Below are positions 44,851-53,643 of a stretch of 64,000 nucleotides of DNA, one piece after another (position 1 is the stretch's first letter; each line of letters begins with the position of its first letter). The notes beneath the pieces are model-generated. The model was not told the origin of the DNA, ran no database searches, and was given only the letters and a program-made list of their open reading frames with translations. This stretch comes from Pararobbsia silviterrae (GTDB lineage Bacteria; Pseudomonadota; Gammaproteobacteria; Burkholderiales; Burkholderiaceae), in NCBI RefSeq assembly GCF_003628125.1, contig NZ_RBZU01000006.1, positions 248,001-312,000 on the forward strand, written 5' to 3'. The translations under genes were made by a program, and so were the position numbers.

Positions 44851-46461
44851 ATGAATCAGAAGAACACGACCGACTACATCGTGATCGGCGCGGGATCGGC
44901 AGGGGCCACCATCGCGGGACGTTTGCTCGATCGGGGGCATTCGGTGACGGTCATCGAGGCGGGTCGTCTCGACAACCATCCGCTGATGCCGGTGCCCGCG
45001 GGCTTTACGAAGCTCATGCCGACGCGGCATCTGTTCCATTACCGCACGACCCCTCAAGACGCACTCGGCGGCCAGACGCGGATTCTTCCGCAAGGCAAGG
45101 TCGTCGGCGGCGGCAGCTCGGTCAACGCCATGGTCTATATCCGCGGACAGGCCGCGGATTTCGACGACTGGCAGGCCAAGGGGGCGAGCGGCTGGTCGTA
45201 TGCGGATGTTCTGCCGTATTTCATCCGCGCCGAATCGAACGATCGCTTCGGACCGCCTTATCACGGCAACGAAGGCCCGCTCGGCGTGTCGGATCTCAAC
45301 TACGTCGACACGCTGTCGCGCGCGTTCGTACAGGCCGCGCAGCAGGCGGGACATTCGTATAACCCCGACTTCAACGGCGCACGGCAGGAAGGCGTCGGCT
45401 TCTGTCAGGTCACGACGAAGGACAACCGGCGCAGCAGCGCGGCGAAAGCCTATCTGCACAAGCACTATCGGAATCCTAAGCTGCGGCTCGTCACGTCGGC
45501 ATTCGTCGAGCGCATCGTCATCGAGAAGGGCCGCGCGGTGGCCGTGCGTTACGTGCGCGACGGTCGCGTCGAGACCGTGCACGCCGATCGAGAAATCATC
45601 TTGAGCGCGGGTGCGATCCAGAGTCCGAAGGTGTTGATGCTGTCAGGCATCGGCCCCGCCGATGCGTTGCGCAAGCAGGGTCTCGACGTCGTGCTCGACG
45701 CGCCCGAAGTCGGCCGTAATTTCCAGGATCACGCGGAAGTCCCCGTCATCGCGTTCTGTCCGGACGACAAGCCCGTCGGGTACTTCGGCCACGACACGGG
45801 ACTCAACGCAGTGCGTCACGGCTTGCAGTTCGCGATGTTCGATTCGGGTCCGGCCACGTCGAACGTCGTCGAAGCGCACTGCTTCGCAGACTCGACGCGC
45901 GGCGGCGGACGCGCCGACGTGCAGATGCAGTTCCTGCCGCTCGTCTATCTGGACCTGATGGAGAAAGACATCATCCAGCACGCGGGCGCGACGATCAACA
46001 CGTGCGTCGTGCGTCCGAAGAGCCGGGGCACGATTGCGCTGCGCAGCACCGACCCGACGGACGACCCCATCATCGATCCCGCCTATTTCTCGGACCCCGA
46101 CGATCTCGAACGGACGATCCGCGGGCTTGAATGGGCGCGCGAAATCATGCGGGCGTCGGCGTTGCAGAAATATGTGGTCGGCGAAAAGCTGCCGGGCACG
46201 CAGACGCGTACGCGCGACGACTGGCTCCTGTTCATCAAGGAGTACGCGAAGACCGTCTATCACCCGGCGGGCACTTGCCGGATGGGGAGCGACGGCACGG
46301 CCGTCGTCGACCCGATGCTGCGCGTGAACGGTATCGACGGCCTGCGCGTCGCCGATGCATCGGTCATGCCGTCGCTCACGAGCGGCAACACGAATGCGCC
46401 GTCGATCATGATCGGCGAGCGATGCGCCGACTTTGTTCTTCAAGGCCGCACAAACCCATAA
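44851..46461 (+). CDS. GMC-family FAD-dependent oxidoreductase (choline/alcohol dehydrogenase-like)
   Basis: A 536-residue flavoenzyme. The FAD-binding motif TDYIVIGAGSAGATIAGRLL is followed by the GMC signature GGGSSVNAMVYIRGQAADFDDW and a second signature GAIQSPKVLMLSGIGPA. The catalytic His is in YHPAGTCRMG, with the partner Asn in SGNTNAPSIMIGE. It would oxidise a primary alcohol or sugar alcohol. No signal peptide is seen, so it is cytoplasmic. It heads an operon with transporter B, suggesting that it acts on the imported compound. Confidence 0.92.
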   Translation: MNQKNTTDYIVIGAGSAGATIAGRLLDRGHSVTVIEAGRLDNHPLMPVPAGFTKLMPTRHLFHYRTTPQDALGGQTRILPQGKVVGGGSSVNAMVYIRGQAADFDDWQAKGASGWSYADVLPYFIRAESNDRFGPPYHGNEGPLGVSDLNYVDTLSRAFVQAAQQAGHSYNPDFNGARQEGVGFCQVTTKDNRRSSAAKAYLHKHYRNPKLRLVTSAFVERIVIEKGRAVAVRYVRDGRVETVHADREIILSAGAIQSPKVLMLSGIGPADALRKQGLDVVLDAPEVGRNFQDHAEVPVIAFCPDDKPVGYFGHDTGLNAVRHGLQFAMFDSGPATSNVVEAHCFADSTRGGGRADVQMQFLPLVYLDLMEKDIIQHAGATINTCVVRPKSRGTIALRSTDPTDDPIIDPAYFSDPDDLERTIRGLEWAREIMRASALQKYVVGEKLPGTQTRTRDDWLLFIKEYAKTVYHPAGTCRMGSDGTAVVDPMLRVNGIDGLRVADASVMPSLTSGNTNAPSIMIGERCADFVLQGRTNP

Positions 46462-46494
46462 GCCACGTAGTCGTATCCACCCAGGAGACACGAA

Positions 46495-47691
46495 TTGAAG
46501 CTGACCCGTAGACAGTTCAACAAGATGGCCGCACTCGCGGCAGCCGTGGGCACCGTGCCGCAACTCGCGGCGGCTCAGACGAAAAATAAGCTCAAGATCA
46601 CGAGCGTCGTGACGCGGCTCGAAAACGATTACTTCACGAACTGGAACAAGGGCGCAACGGAAGCCGCCGCCGCGATCGGCGTCGACTACAAGATTCTCGC
46701 GTACGACGGTCAGGCGGCGAAGCACATCGAGATCGTCGAAGCGCAATTGCAGGCCGGCACGAAGGGCCTGTTCGGCGATTCGAACGACACCGCGAACGTC
46801 AAGCAGATCACAAGCCTCGCGGGCAAATACAACGCGACCTATATCGCGGTTTGGGACACGCTGCCCTGGATGCATCCGATCGATCAGGGCAACGGCTACG
46901 GCAGCTTTTTCGCGGCCGACGACGTACAGAACGCGTATAACCTCGCGAAGACGCTGTTCGAGGCCATGGGCAGCAAGGGCAACTTCGTGCATATCACGGG
47001 TTTCCCGGGTGCGTCGCCCGATATCTCGCGCACGCTCGGCGTCGATCGCGCGCTCAAGGAGTTCCCGAATATCAAGCTGCTCGCGCGTCAGCCGGGCAAC
47101 TGGAATCCGGTCGATTCGCGCCGCGTGATGGAAGACATGCTGACCCGTTATCCGAAGATCGACGGCGTCTACGCGCAAAACGACAGCGAAGGCCTGGGCA
47201 TCGTGCAGGCGCTCAAGGAAGCGGGCCTCAAGATTCCGGTGGTCGGACACGACGGCAATGCCGAGAACCTCGAACTCATCGAGCAGGGGCAATACCTCGC
47301 CTCGATCAGCTATATCCCGCAATACCAGGCCGGCTTTGCGCTCGTGCGCGCATTTGACGTGCTGAACGGCTGGAAGCCGTCGCCGACCGAACTGATGATG
47401 GCGACGGGCGGCACGCTCGTGACGAAGGCCAACGTCGCCAAGATCAAGGCGTTCCTCGGCGGCGGCAAGCTTCCGTTCGATTGGCGCAAGATGTCGCGCG
47501 TGCTGAGCCCCGACGATTGGGATCCGCAAAACTTCGTCTGGCCGCTCGACGTCGAACAGATGTGGGCGCCTTATCCGCGTCCGGCCGGTTACGAGCTGCC
47601 CAAGGCCTATCGCGACGCGGTCGCCGCCGGCGATCTCCAGCGCTACAAGGACCTGTACTTCTCTCACTACAAGAAGCGCATTCCGACCTAA
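46495..47691 (+). CDS. Periplasmic sugar-binding protein with Tat-like signal (transporter B)
   Basis: A 398-residue receptor of the type 1 periplasmic-binding fold. The N-terminus LTRRQFNKMAALAAAVGTVPQLAAAQ carries RRQFNK, a twin-arginine motif, so export may be via Tat. LKITSVVTRLENDYFTNWNKG and DGVYAQNDSEGLGIVQALKEAG match the RbsB-like fold. The start is TTG, supported by AGGAGA. It is about 70 residues longer than typical RbsB because of a C-terminal extension after the second domain (about 320-398). Confidence 0.88.
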   Translation: MKLTRRQFNKMAALAAAVGTVPQLAAAQTKNKLKITSVVTRLENDYFTNWNKGATEAAAAIGVDYKILAYDGQAAKHIEIVEAQLQAGTKGLFGDSNDTANVKQITSLAGKYNATYIAVWDTLPWMHPIDQGNGYGSFFAADDVQNAYNLAKTLFEAMGSKGNFVHITGFPGASPDISRTLGVDRALKEFPNIKLLARQPGNWNPVDSRRVMEDMLTRYPKIDGVYAQNDSEGLGIVQALKEAGLKIPVVGHDGNAENLELIEQGQYLASISYIPQYQAGFALVRAFDVLNGWKPSPTELMMATGGTLVTKANVAKIKAFLGGGKLPFDWRKMSRVLSPDDWDPQNFVWPLDVEQMWAPYPRPAGYELPKAYRDAVAAGDLQRYKDLYFSHYKKRIPT

Positions 47692-47698
47692 GGTTCGC

Positions 47699-47730
47699 GC
47701 GCGCCGCGACGACGCATCGTCGCGGCGCGC
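47699..47730 (+). promoter_or_regulatory. Perfect 14-bp intercistronic stem-loop after the receptor gene
   Basis: GCGCGCCGCGACGA pairs perfectly with TCGTCGCGGCGCGC around the tetraloop CGCA, starting seven bases after the receptor stop. There is no T run, so it probably protects the upstream receptor mRNA and lowers read-through into the permease. Confidence 0.7.
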
Positions 47731-47761
47731 CATGTGTATTCGATACGGCCGAGGCATTCAA

Positions 47762-48691
47762 GTGAAGGTTATTCAGCTCGCCATGCTTGCCGCGACGTTG
47801 GTCGTCGCGCAAGTGCTGGCTTCCATGTCTGGCATCTCGTTCTTCAATCTGCAGAACGTCCGCGATCTGCTGCTGTCGTCGTCGGTCACGTTGATCGTCG
47901 CGTGCGGCATGTCGGTGGTCATCCTGATCGGTTCGATCGATTTGTCGGTCGGCGCGATCGCGACGACGGCCGGCATGGTCTCCGCCTGGCTGCTGCCGGC
48001 GATCGGGTGGTGGGCGCTCGTGCTGGGCGTCGCGATCGGGCTCGTGTGCGGACTCGTGAACGGCGCGCTCTACGTCTATTTACGCATCCCGTCCATTCTC
48101 GTGACGCTCGGCATGGCGACCGCGCTGTCGGGCGCGGTCATGTTCATTTCAGGGGGCGAATCGATCGCCGTCATGACACCGGCCGTGATCCGCTTCGTGC
48201 AGGCGTCGATCCTGCCGGGCGTGCCCTTGCTCGCGCTTTATGCGCTCGTCGTCTATGTCGCGGTGGTCGGCTTGCAGAAGAAAGGCGTCGTCGGCCGGCA
48301 TTGGCTCGCGATCGGCGGCGACGAAAACATCGCGCGCACGCTCGGCGCGGGCGTCGATCGCGCCAAGATCCTGGCGTTTGCGCTGAGCGGCACGCTCGCG
48401 GGTCTCGGCGGCGTGCTGCTGATGGCGCGTCTGGGCACCGCGACGGTGTCGATGGGCGATTTCCTGACGCTCGCGACGATCGCGGCCGTCGTGCTCGGCG
48501 GCACGGCGATCACGGGCGGACACGGCGGCGCGCTCGGTTCGATCATCGGCGTGCTCGTCGTCTCGACGCTCGCCGATCTCATGAACCTGATCGCCGTGTT
48601 TCCCTATTGGCAGGACATCATCAAGGGCCTCGTGCTCGTCGTCGCACTGCTGATCACATCGTTCCGCCAACGGGAGTTCGAAGTCAAATGA
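47762..48691 (+). CDS. RbsC-type sugar ABC transporter permease 1 (transporter B)
   Basis: A CUT2 permease of about 309 residues. It carries CGMSVVILIGSIDLSVGAIATTAG, RIPSILVTLGMATALSGAVMF, GGDENIARTLGAGVDRAK and GGTAITGGHGGALGSIIGVL at the positions expected for RbsC. It starts at GTG (VKVIQLAML) with GAGG upstream. Its stop overlaps the ATPase ATG (ATGA). A second permease follows the ATPase, so transporter B probably uses a heterodimeric channel. Confidence 0.92.
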   Translation: MKVIQLAMLAATLVVAQVLASMSGISFFNLQNVRDLLLSSSVTLIVACGMSVVILIGSIDLSVGAIATTAGMVSAWLLPAIGWWALVLGVAIGLVCGLVNGALYVYLRIPSILVTLGMATALSGAVMFISGGESIAVMTPAVIRFVQASILPGVPLLALYALVVYVAVVGLQKKGVVGRHWLAIGGDENIARTLGAGVDRAKILAFALSGTLAGLGGVLLMARLGTATVSMGDFLTLATIAAVVLGGTAITGGHGGALGSIIGVLVVSTLADLMNLIAVFPYWQDIIKGLVLVVALLITSFRQREFEVK

Positions 48692-50217
48692 GCGGTCAAC
48701 CTCATACACTGTTGTCGGTCAACGGCGTCAAGAAATCCTTTGGACCGACATCGGTGCTCGATAACGTCTCGCTCGACGTCCGGCATAACGAATTGCTCGG
48801 CATTGCGGGAGAAAACGGCGCGGGCAAGTCGACGTTGCTCAAGATCATGGCCGGCGTCGTGTCGCCCGATCAGGGCGGCATGACGTTCGACGGTCGGCCG
48901 CATGTGCCGGCGAACTACGCCGAAAGCGCCCGCGCGGGCGTCTTCATGGTGTTTCAGGAGCAGGCGCTGCTCCCGAATATGTCGGTGATCGACAATATCG
49001 CGCTCGGCAACGAAGCCTGGTTGCGCGCGCATGCATCGGGGCGTTCGCTCGCGCGCGTGGCGCGCGCGCAGCTCGACGAACTCGGCTTGAGCCATGTGCG
49101 GCTCGACGTCGTCGTCGGTCGTTTGCCGTTCCATGTGCGTCAGATGATCGAAATCGGCCGCGCGTTCATTCTCGCGCAGCTCTTCGACGTCAAGCATCCG
49201 GTGATCCTGCTCGACGAGCCGACCGCCGCGATCGGCGAACGCGAGATCGCCTTGCTGCTCGGCAGCGTGCGCAAGCTGCTCGATCGCGCATCGTTCGTGC
49301 TCATCACGCATCGCTTGTCGGAATACATCGAGTTCTGCGATCGCACATGTGTGCTCAAGGACGGCGTCAACAGCGGCGAGGTTTCGAAGGCCGAGATTTC
49401 CGAGGCGCGGCTGCATGCGCTGATGGTCGGGCGTCAACGCAATAGCCAGTTCTATCACGAGCATCGCCAACGTCAGGCCTTCGGCGCGCCGTTGATCGAG
49501 GTTCAAGGTCTCGACGGCGCGGGTGTCGCGGACGTGTCGTTCGCGGTGCGCGCGGGCGAGATCGTCGGCATCGGCGGCTTGATGGGGTGCGGCAAGGAAG
49601 CCGTGGTGCGCGCTTTCACGGGACATGAGGACTTTCCGGTCAAGGGCACGGTCGCGATTTCGGGCGCCGCGTTGCCGCTCAAGCGTCGCAATGCGGCCGC
49701 CGTCAAGGCGGGCGTCGGCGTCGTGCCGAAGGAGCGCAAGACCGAAGGCGCGTTCATGTATATGAGCGTCGCGAACAATATCGGCATCGCCGCGAGAAAG
49801 CGCGTCGTCGGCGCGTTGGGCTTGCTCTCGCAACGCAAGGAGCGCGCGATCGCGCGCGAGCAGATCAAGGCGCTCGGCGTGCGGACCTCGGGCCCCGATC
49901 AGTTGATCAAGAATCTCTCGGGCGGCAATCAGCAAAAGGTCATTCTCGGGCGCTGGCTTGCCGCGGGCGTGCGCGTGCTCGTGCTCGACAATCCGACGCG
50001 CGGCGTCGACGTCGGGGCCAAGGAAGACATCTATAAGCTCCTGCGCGATCTGGCCGACACCGATGTCGCCATTCTGCTCGTGAGCGACGATATTCTCGAA
50101 CTGACCGGCCTCAGCAATCGGATTCTCGTGATGCGCGAAGGCCGTGTCAGCGCCGAATTCGATGCGCCGGTCGACGCGAAGCCGACCGAGCGCGATCTCG
50201 TCGCCATGATGACCTGA
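48688..50217 (+). CDS. RbsA-type sugar ABC transporter ATPase (transporter B)
   Basis: A tandem ATPase of 509 residues. Domain 1 has Walker A GENGAGKST and Walker B ILLDEPTAAIGERE, but its ABC signature is poorly conserved (VVGRLPFHVRQMIEIGRA). Domain 2 has GLMGCGKEA, signature LSGGNQQKVILGRW and Walker B VLVLDNPTRGVDVGAKEDIY, with Asn in place of the catalytic Glu, as often seen in this half. It is coupled to the upstream permease and is followed after 13 bases by the second permease. Confidence 0.92.
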   Translation: MSGQPHTLLSVNGVKKSFGPTSVLDNVSLDVRHNELLGIAGENGAGKSTLLKIMAGVVSPDQGGMTFDGRPHVPANYAESARAGVFMVFQEQALLPNMSVIDNIALGNEAWLRAHASGRSLARVARAQLDELGLSHVRLDVVVGRLPFHVRQMIEIGRAFILAQLFDVKHPVILLDEPTAAIGEREIALLLGSVRKLLDRASFVLITHRLSEYIEFCDRTCVLKDGVNSGEVSKAEISEARLHALMVGRQRNSQFYHEHRQRQAFGAPLIEVQGLDGAGVADVSFAVRAGEIVGIGGLMGCGKEAVVRAFTGHEDFPVKGTVAISGAALPLKRRNAAAVKAGVGVVPKERKTEGAFMYMSVANNIGIAARKRVVGALGLLSQRKERAIAREQIKALGVRTSGPDQLIKNLSGGNQQKVILGRWLAAGVRVLVLDNPTRGVDVGAKEDIYKLLRDLADTDVAILLVSDDILELTGLSNRILVMREGRVSAEFDAPVDAKPTERDLVAMMT

Positions 50218-50230
50218 TAGGAACACGACT

Positions 50231-51202
50231 ATGTCCACGACTGTTTCGGCTTCGCGCCGCTGGGTGCCTTCGTTGAGCACGTGCCTGCTCATTGCGTCGG
50301 TGATCCTGATGCTCGTTATTTTTCAAGCGGGCAACGCACGCTTTCTTTCGTTTTTCAATCTGTTGAATTTCTTGCGGCAGTCCGCCGTATTGCTCGTCGT
50401 GGCGACGGGACTCACGCTGGTGATTCTCATCGGCAGTATCGATCTGTCGATCGGCGCGCTCGTCACGTTCTCGGCGATCGCGACTTCGGTGCTGCTGCGC
50501 GATTTTCAATGGCCCGCATGGCTGGCCATCCTCGCGGCGCTCGGCATCGGCTTGGTCGTCGGACTCGTGAACGGTCTGCTGACCGTCGTCGTGAACATTC
50601 CGTCGTTTATCGGCACGCTCGGCGTGATGATGGTGCTCGGCGGCGTATCGGTCTGGATGTCGGGCGGACAGAACGTGATGTTCTCGAACGAGACGATGGA
50701 CTGGATCGCGTCGGGCCGCACGATCTCGGGCATACCCAATGTCGCGCTGTGGGCGTTCGCGGTATTCGCCGTCGCGGTGATCGTCTCGAACAAGACCTAT
50801 CGCGGCCGGACGGTGTTCGCCACGGGCAGTAGTACGATGGCGGCGCGCATCGTGGGGCTCAACACGCAATTCATCCGGCTCGGCGCGTTCATGGCGTGCA
50901 GCATGTTGTGCTCCGCAGGTGCGGTGCTCATGGTCGCGCGCACGTCGGTCGGCACCCCGCGCATGGGCGACGGTATGCTGCTCGACGCCATCGCGGCCGT
51001 GGTGATCGGCGGGACGGCGCTCTCGGGCGGAAGCGGCGGCGTGCATCGGACGATCTTCGGCGTGGCGATCATCGCGTTGCTCAAGAACGGCTTGAACGTG
51101 ATCGGCGTCAATCCCTATCTGCAATTGATCATTACGGGCGCGGTCGTCGTGATCGCCGTGACGATGACGCTCGATCGCAGCCGCATGGCCTTCGTCAAAT
51201 AG
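50231..51202 (+). CDS. RbsC-type sugar ABC transporter permease 2 (transporter B)
   Basis: A 323-residue CUT2 permease. Conserved points are ATGLTLVILIGSIDLSIGALV, NIPSFIGTLGVMMVLGGVSVW, TGSSTMAARIVGLNTQFIR and GGTALSGGSGGVHRTIFGVAI. It differs in sequence from permease 1, so the two are old paralogs, not a recent duplication. It lies between the ATPase and the epimerase gene in one operon. Confidence 0.92.
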   Translation: MSTTVSASRRWVPSLSTCLLIASVILMLVIFQAGNARFLSFFNLLNFLRQSAVLLVVATGLTLVILIGSIDLSIGALVTFSAIATSVLLRDFQWPAWLAILAALGIGLVVGLVNGLLTVVVNIPSFIGTLGVMMVLGGVSVWMSGGQNVMFSNETMDWIASGRTISGIPNVALWAFAVFAVAVIVSNKTYRGRTVFATGSSTMAARIVGLNTQFIRLGAFMACSMLCSAGAVLMVARTSVGTPRMGDGMLLDAIAAVVIGGTALSGGSGGVHRTIFGVAIIALLKNGLNVIGVNPYLQLIITGAVVVIAVTMTLDRSRMAFVK

Positions 51203-51233
51203 GCCGCGCGGCGCGCATGTTACGGAATAGCAC

Positions 51234-52070
51234 ATGACAGACAATCGATCGACGAGAAAAGTCCTCATCACAGGCGCGAACGGCCATCTTGGGTTCATGC
51301 TGTTCGAGCATTTTTCATCCTTGCCGGGCTGGGACGTCTGGGGGCTCGACATCACGCCTCCGAGACATCCGAAGATCGTGCAGGGCGACACGACGCAATT
51401 CGACGCCGACTGGACGCACGTCCTCGACGGTTGCGACGCGATCGTGCATCTTGCCGCCGATCGTTCACCGACCGCCGAATGGGCTTCGGCGATCCACAAC
51501 AATATGGACGCCGTGTTCAATCTCTACGAGGCCGCCGCACGGCATCACGTGCGGCGCATCGTGTTCGCGAGTTCGAACTGGGTGTTCGGCGGTTATCGGT
51601 TCGGCGACGAACGGTTGTCCGAGTCGCTGACGCCGAAGCCCGTCAATGCGTACGGCGTATCGAAGCTCTTCGGCGAGCGTGTGGCGGCGTTTTATGCGCG
51701 TGCGCGCGGCGTATCGACCGTCAGCGCGCGGATCGGCTGGCTCCAATGGACTCATGACAACGTGCCGGGGCCGCATATGGCCATGGGTCGCTGGGGTCAG
51801 CAGATGTGGCTGAGCCAGCAGGACTTCTTCGACGGGATGCGGTGCGCGGTCGAAGCGCAATTCGACGGACTCGAGATCGTCAATCTCGTGTCGAACAACG
51901 ACGGCATGCGGTGGGATCTCGACGCGGGACGCACGAAGATCGGCTTCACGCCGTCGTCGCATGCGACGCCGCGTCTGCCGTTATCGCTCCGCCTCAAGGA
52001 CTTCGGCGCCTGGTTGCGGCACAAGGGTGTGCCGGACTGGCTCGCGCGTCGGATCCCGGACAGCTGGTGA
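51234..52070 (+). CDS. NAD-dependent epimerase/dehydratase, uronate-dehydrogenase-like
   Basis: An extended SDR of 278 residues. The NAD motif is VLITGANGHLGFMLF, DAIVHLAADRSP follows, and the catalytic Tyr-Lys pair is NAYGVSKLFGER. Length and the DxxVHLA and YGxSKxxGE wording fit the uronate dehydrogenase group, which oxidises a sugar acid to a lactone. Epimerase activity cannot be excluded. It is 31 bases after transporter B and likely acts on its substrate. Confidence 0.85.
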   Translation: MTDNRSTRKVLITGANGHLGFMLFEHFSSLPGWDVWGLDITPPRHPKIVQGDTTQFDADWTHVLDGCDAIVHLAADRSPTAEWASAIHNNMDAVFNLYEAAARHHVRRIVFASSNWVFGGYRFGDERLSESLTPKPVNAYGVSKLFGERVAAFYARARGVSTVSARIGWLQWTHDNVPGPHMAMGRWGQQMWLSQQDFFDGMRCAVEAQFDGLEIVNLVSNNDGMRWDLDAGRTKIGFTPSSHATPRLPLSLRLKDFGAWLRHKGVPDWLARRIPDSW

Positions 52071-52156
52071 ACATTGTGGCGCGGGCGTGATCGTGCAGAT
52101 CGCGTCCCGCGCGCCGCGACAGCCTGATTTCAGGCGTGCGTTCGCACGCCGCCCCC

Positions 52157-52205
52157 GATAACCGCTACGAATCGCCCCATTCGTAAAATTCAATAGCCGG
52201 TTATC
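52157..52205. promoter_or_regulatory. Nested inverted repeats upstream of the rhamnonate-dehydratase-like gene
   Basis: The outer pair GATAACCG (52157-52164) and CGGTTATC (52198-52205) is perfect. Inside, TACGAAT (52166-52172) and ATTCGTA (52179-52185) form a second perfect dyad. It lies 154-202 bases upstream of the start and marks a separate promoter after the epimerase gene. Confidence 0.6.
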
Positions 52206-52207
52206 GC
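52188..52207 (+). promoter_or_regulatory. 20-bp motif shared with the apnL-like promoter
   Basis: ATTCAATAGCCGGTTATCGC. The sequence ATTCAATAGTAACTTATCGC lies at 54738-54757, upstream of the lactonase-like gene. The outer 9 and 7 bases are identical and only the central four differ. It is a candidate site for the LysR encoded between the two operons. Confidence 0.6.
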
Positions 52208-52358
52208 ATTCTTCCCCACACTCCGCATTGCTCGAAGCACAGGGACGCCGACTCTCGGGCTGCATGCGAGCGCGTCGTTGCCGGATTGCCGCGCGCCGTC
52301 GAGTGGAGTCGGTCCCCTGCTCAAACATCCAACCGTTTGCGCCAGGAGATCAGGTTTC

Positions 52359-53534
52359 ATGAAGATTAAGCATGTACGCACGCGTGTCTATGAGTGGCGA
52401 GGCAAAGTGGTGGCGCCGCAGTCACATTTCTGCACGAATGCGGTCGACATCCTCTATGAACGCGGCGACGCGATGGGCTCGTTTCGCTTTCACGGATGGC
52501 TGGTCGTCGAAATCGAATGCGACGACGGCACCGTCGGTATCGGCAATTGCGCGCTCGCGCCGCATGTCGCGAAGAAGATCGTCGATGAATACCTGGCCCC
52601 GATCGCGATCGGCGAGGATCCGTTCGATAGCGAATACATCTGGCAAAAGATGTATCGGCGCACGCTCGCGTGGGGCCGCAAAGGCATCGGCATGGCCGCG
52701 ATCTCGGCCGTGGATCTCGCGATCTGGGACATCAAGGGCAAGGCGGTGAACAAGCCCGTCTTCAAGTTGCTCGGCGGCCGGACCAAGGAAAAGATTCCGT
52801 GCTACGCGTCGAAGCTCTATAACAACGACGATCGCGACGCCTTTCTTGCCGAGGCCCAGGGGTATCTCGATCAAGGCTTCACGGCGATGAAGATGCGCTT
52901 CGGCTACGGTCCGAAAGACGGCGCCAAGGGCATGCAGAAAAATCTCGAGCAAGTGCGTCTGCTGCGCGAACTCGTCGGCGACGATGTCGACATCATGCTC
53001 GAGTGCTATATGGGGTGGACGCTCGAATACGCGCGCCGCATGCTGCCGCGGCTCGCGCCGTATGAACCGCGCTGGCTCGAAGAGCCCGTGATCGCCGATG
53101 ACGTCGAGGGCTATCAGGAACTCAAGAAGATGAACATCGTGCCGATTTCGGGCGGCGAGCACGAATTCACGGTCTATGGGTTCAAGGACCTGCTCGAACG
53201 CCGCGCGGTCGACGTGATTCAATACGACACGAATCGCGTGGGCGGCATCACGGCGGCGCTCAAGATCAACGCGATGGCCGAGGCGTGGTCCGTGCCCGTC
53301 ATTCCGCATGCGGGTCAGATGCACAACTACCATCTGACGATGGCGAGCACGGCGAGTCCCCTCGCGGAGTTTTTCCCGGTCTTCGACGTCGAGGTCGGTA
53401 ACGAGCTGTTCTATTACATTTTCGAGGGCGAGCCGCAGCCCGAGAACGGGTATCTGCAATTGTCCGACACGACGCCGGGGCTCGGCCTCACGTTGAGCGA
53501 CGCGTACACGGACAGCTTCCATATCGTCGAGTAA
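52359..53534 (+). CDS. rhmD: Enolase-superfamily sugar-acid dehydratase, L-rhamnonate dehydratase-like
   Basis: A 391-residue enzyme closely resembling L-rhamnonate dehydratase: [16 protein letters not shown] at the start, then [55 protein letters not shown] and [12 protein letters not shown]. Such enzymes remove water from an aldonate to give a 2-keto-3-deoxy acid. The metal ligands Glu in LEEPV and GGEHE are present. The first ligand, Asp in characterised members, appears as Glu in [13 protein letters not shown] precedes the ATG. It has its own promoter region and is convergent with the LysR gene. Confidence 0.85.
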   Translation: MKIKHVRTRVYEWRGKVVAPQSHFCTNAVDILYERGDAMGSFRFHGWLVVEIECDDGTVGIGNCALAPHVAKKIVDEYLAPIAIGEDPFDSEYIWQKMYRRTLAWGRKGIGMAAISAVDLAIWDIKGKAVNKPVFKLLGGRTKEKIPCYASKLYNNDDRDAFLAEAQGYLDQGFTAMKMRFGYGPKDGAKGMQKNLEQVRLLRELVGDDVDIMLECYMGWTLEYARRMLPRLAPYEPRWLEEPVIADDVEGYQELKKMNIVPISGGEHEFTVYGFKDLLERRAVDVIQYDTNRVGGITAALKINAMAEAWSVPVIPHAGQMHNYHLTMASTASPLAEFFPVFDVEVGNELFYYIFEGEPQPENGYLQLSDTTPGLGLTLSDAYTDSFHIVE

Positions 53535-53549
53535 GCCTGCATCGAACGT

Positions 53550-53585
53550 GCATCCACGGCTTGCCCATGCGCTAGCCGCGGATGC
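53550..53585. terminator. Hairpin between convergent dehydratase and LysR genes
   Basis: GCATCCACGGCT (53550-53561) pairs with AGCCGCGGATGC (53574-53585) with one mismatch and a 12-base loop. There is no T run. Confidence 0.5.
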
Positions 53586-53643
53586 CGCATAGGCTGCACC
53601 GACGTGCGTGCCGGCGTCGTGCGCGCCGTCGCGGCACGTAGCG

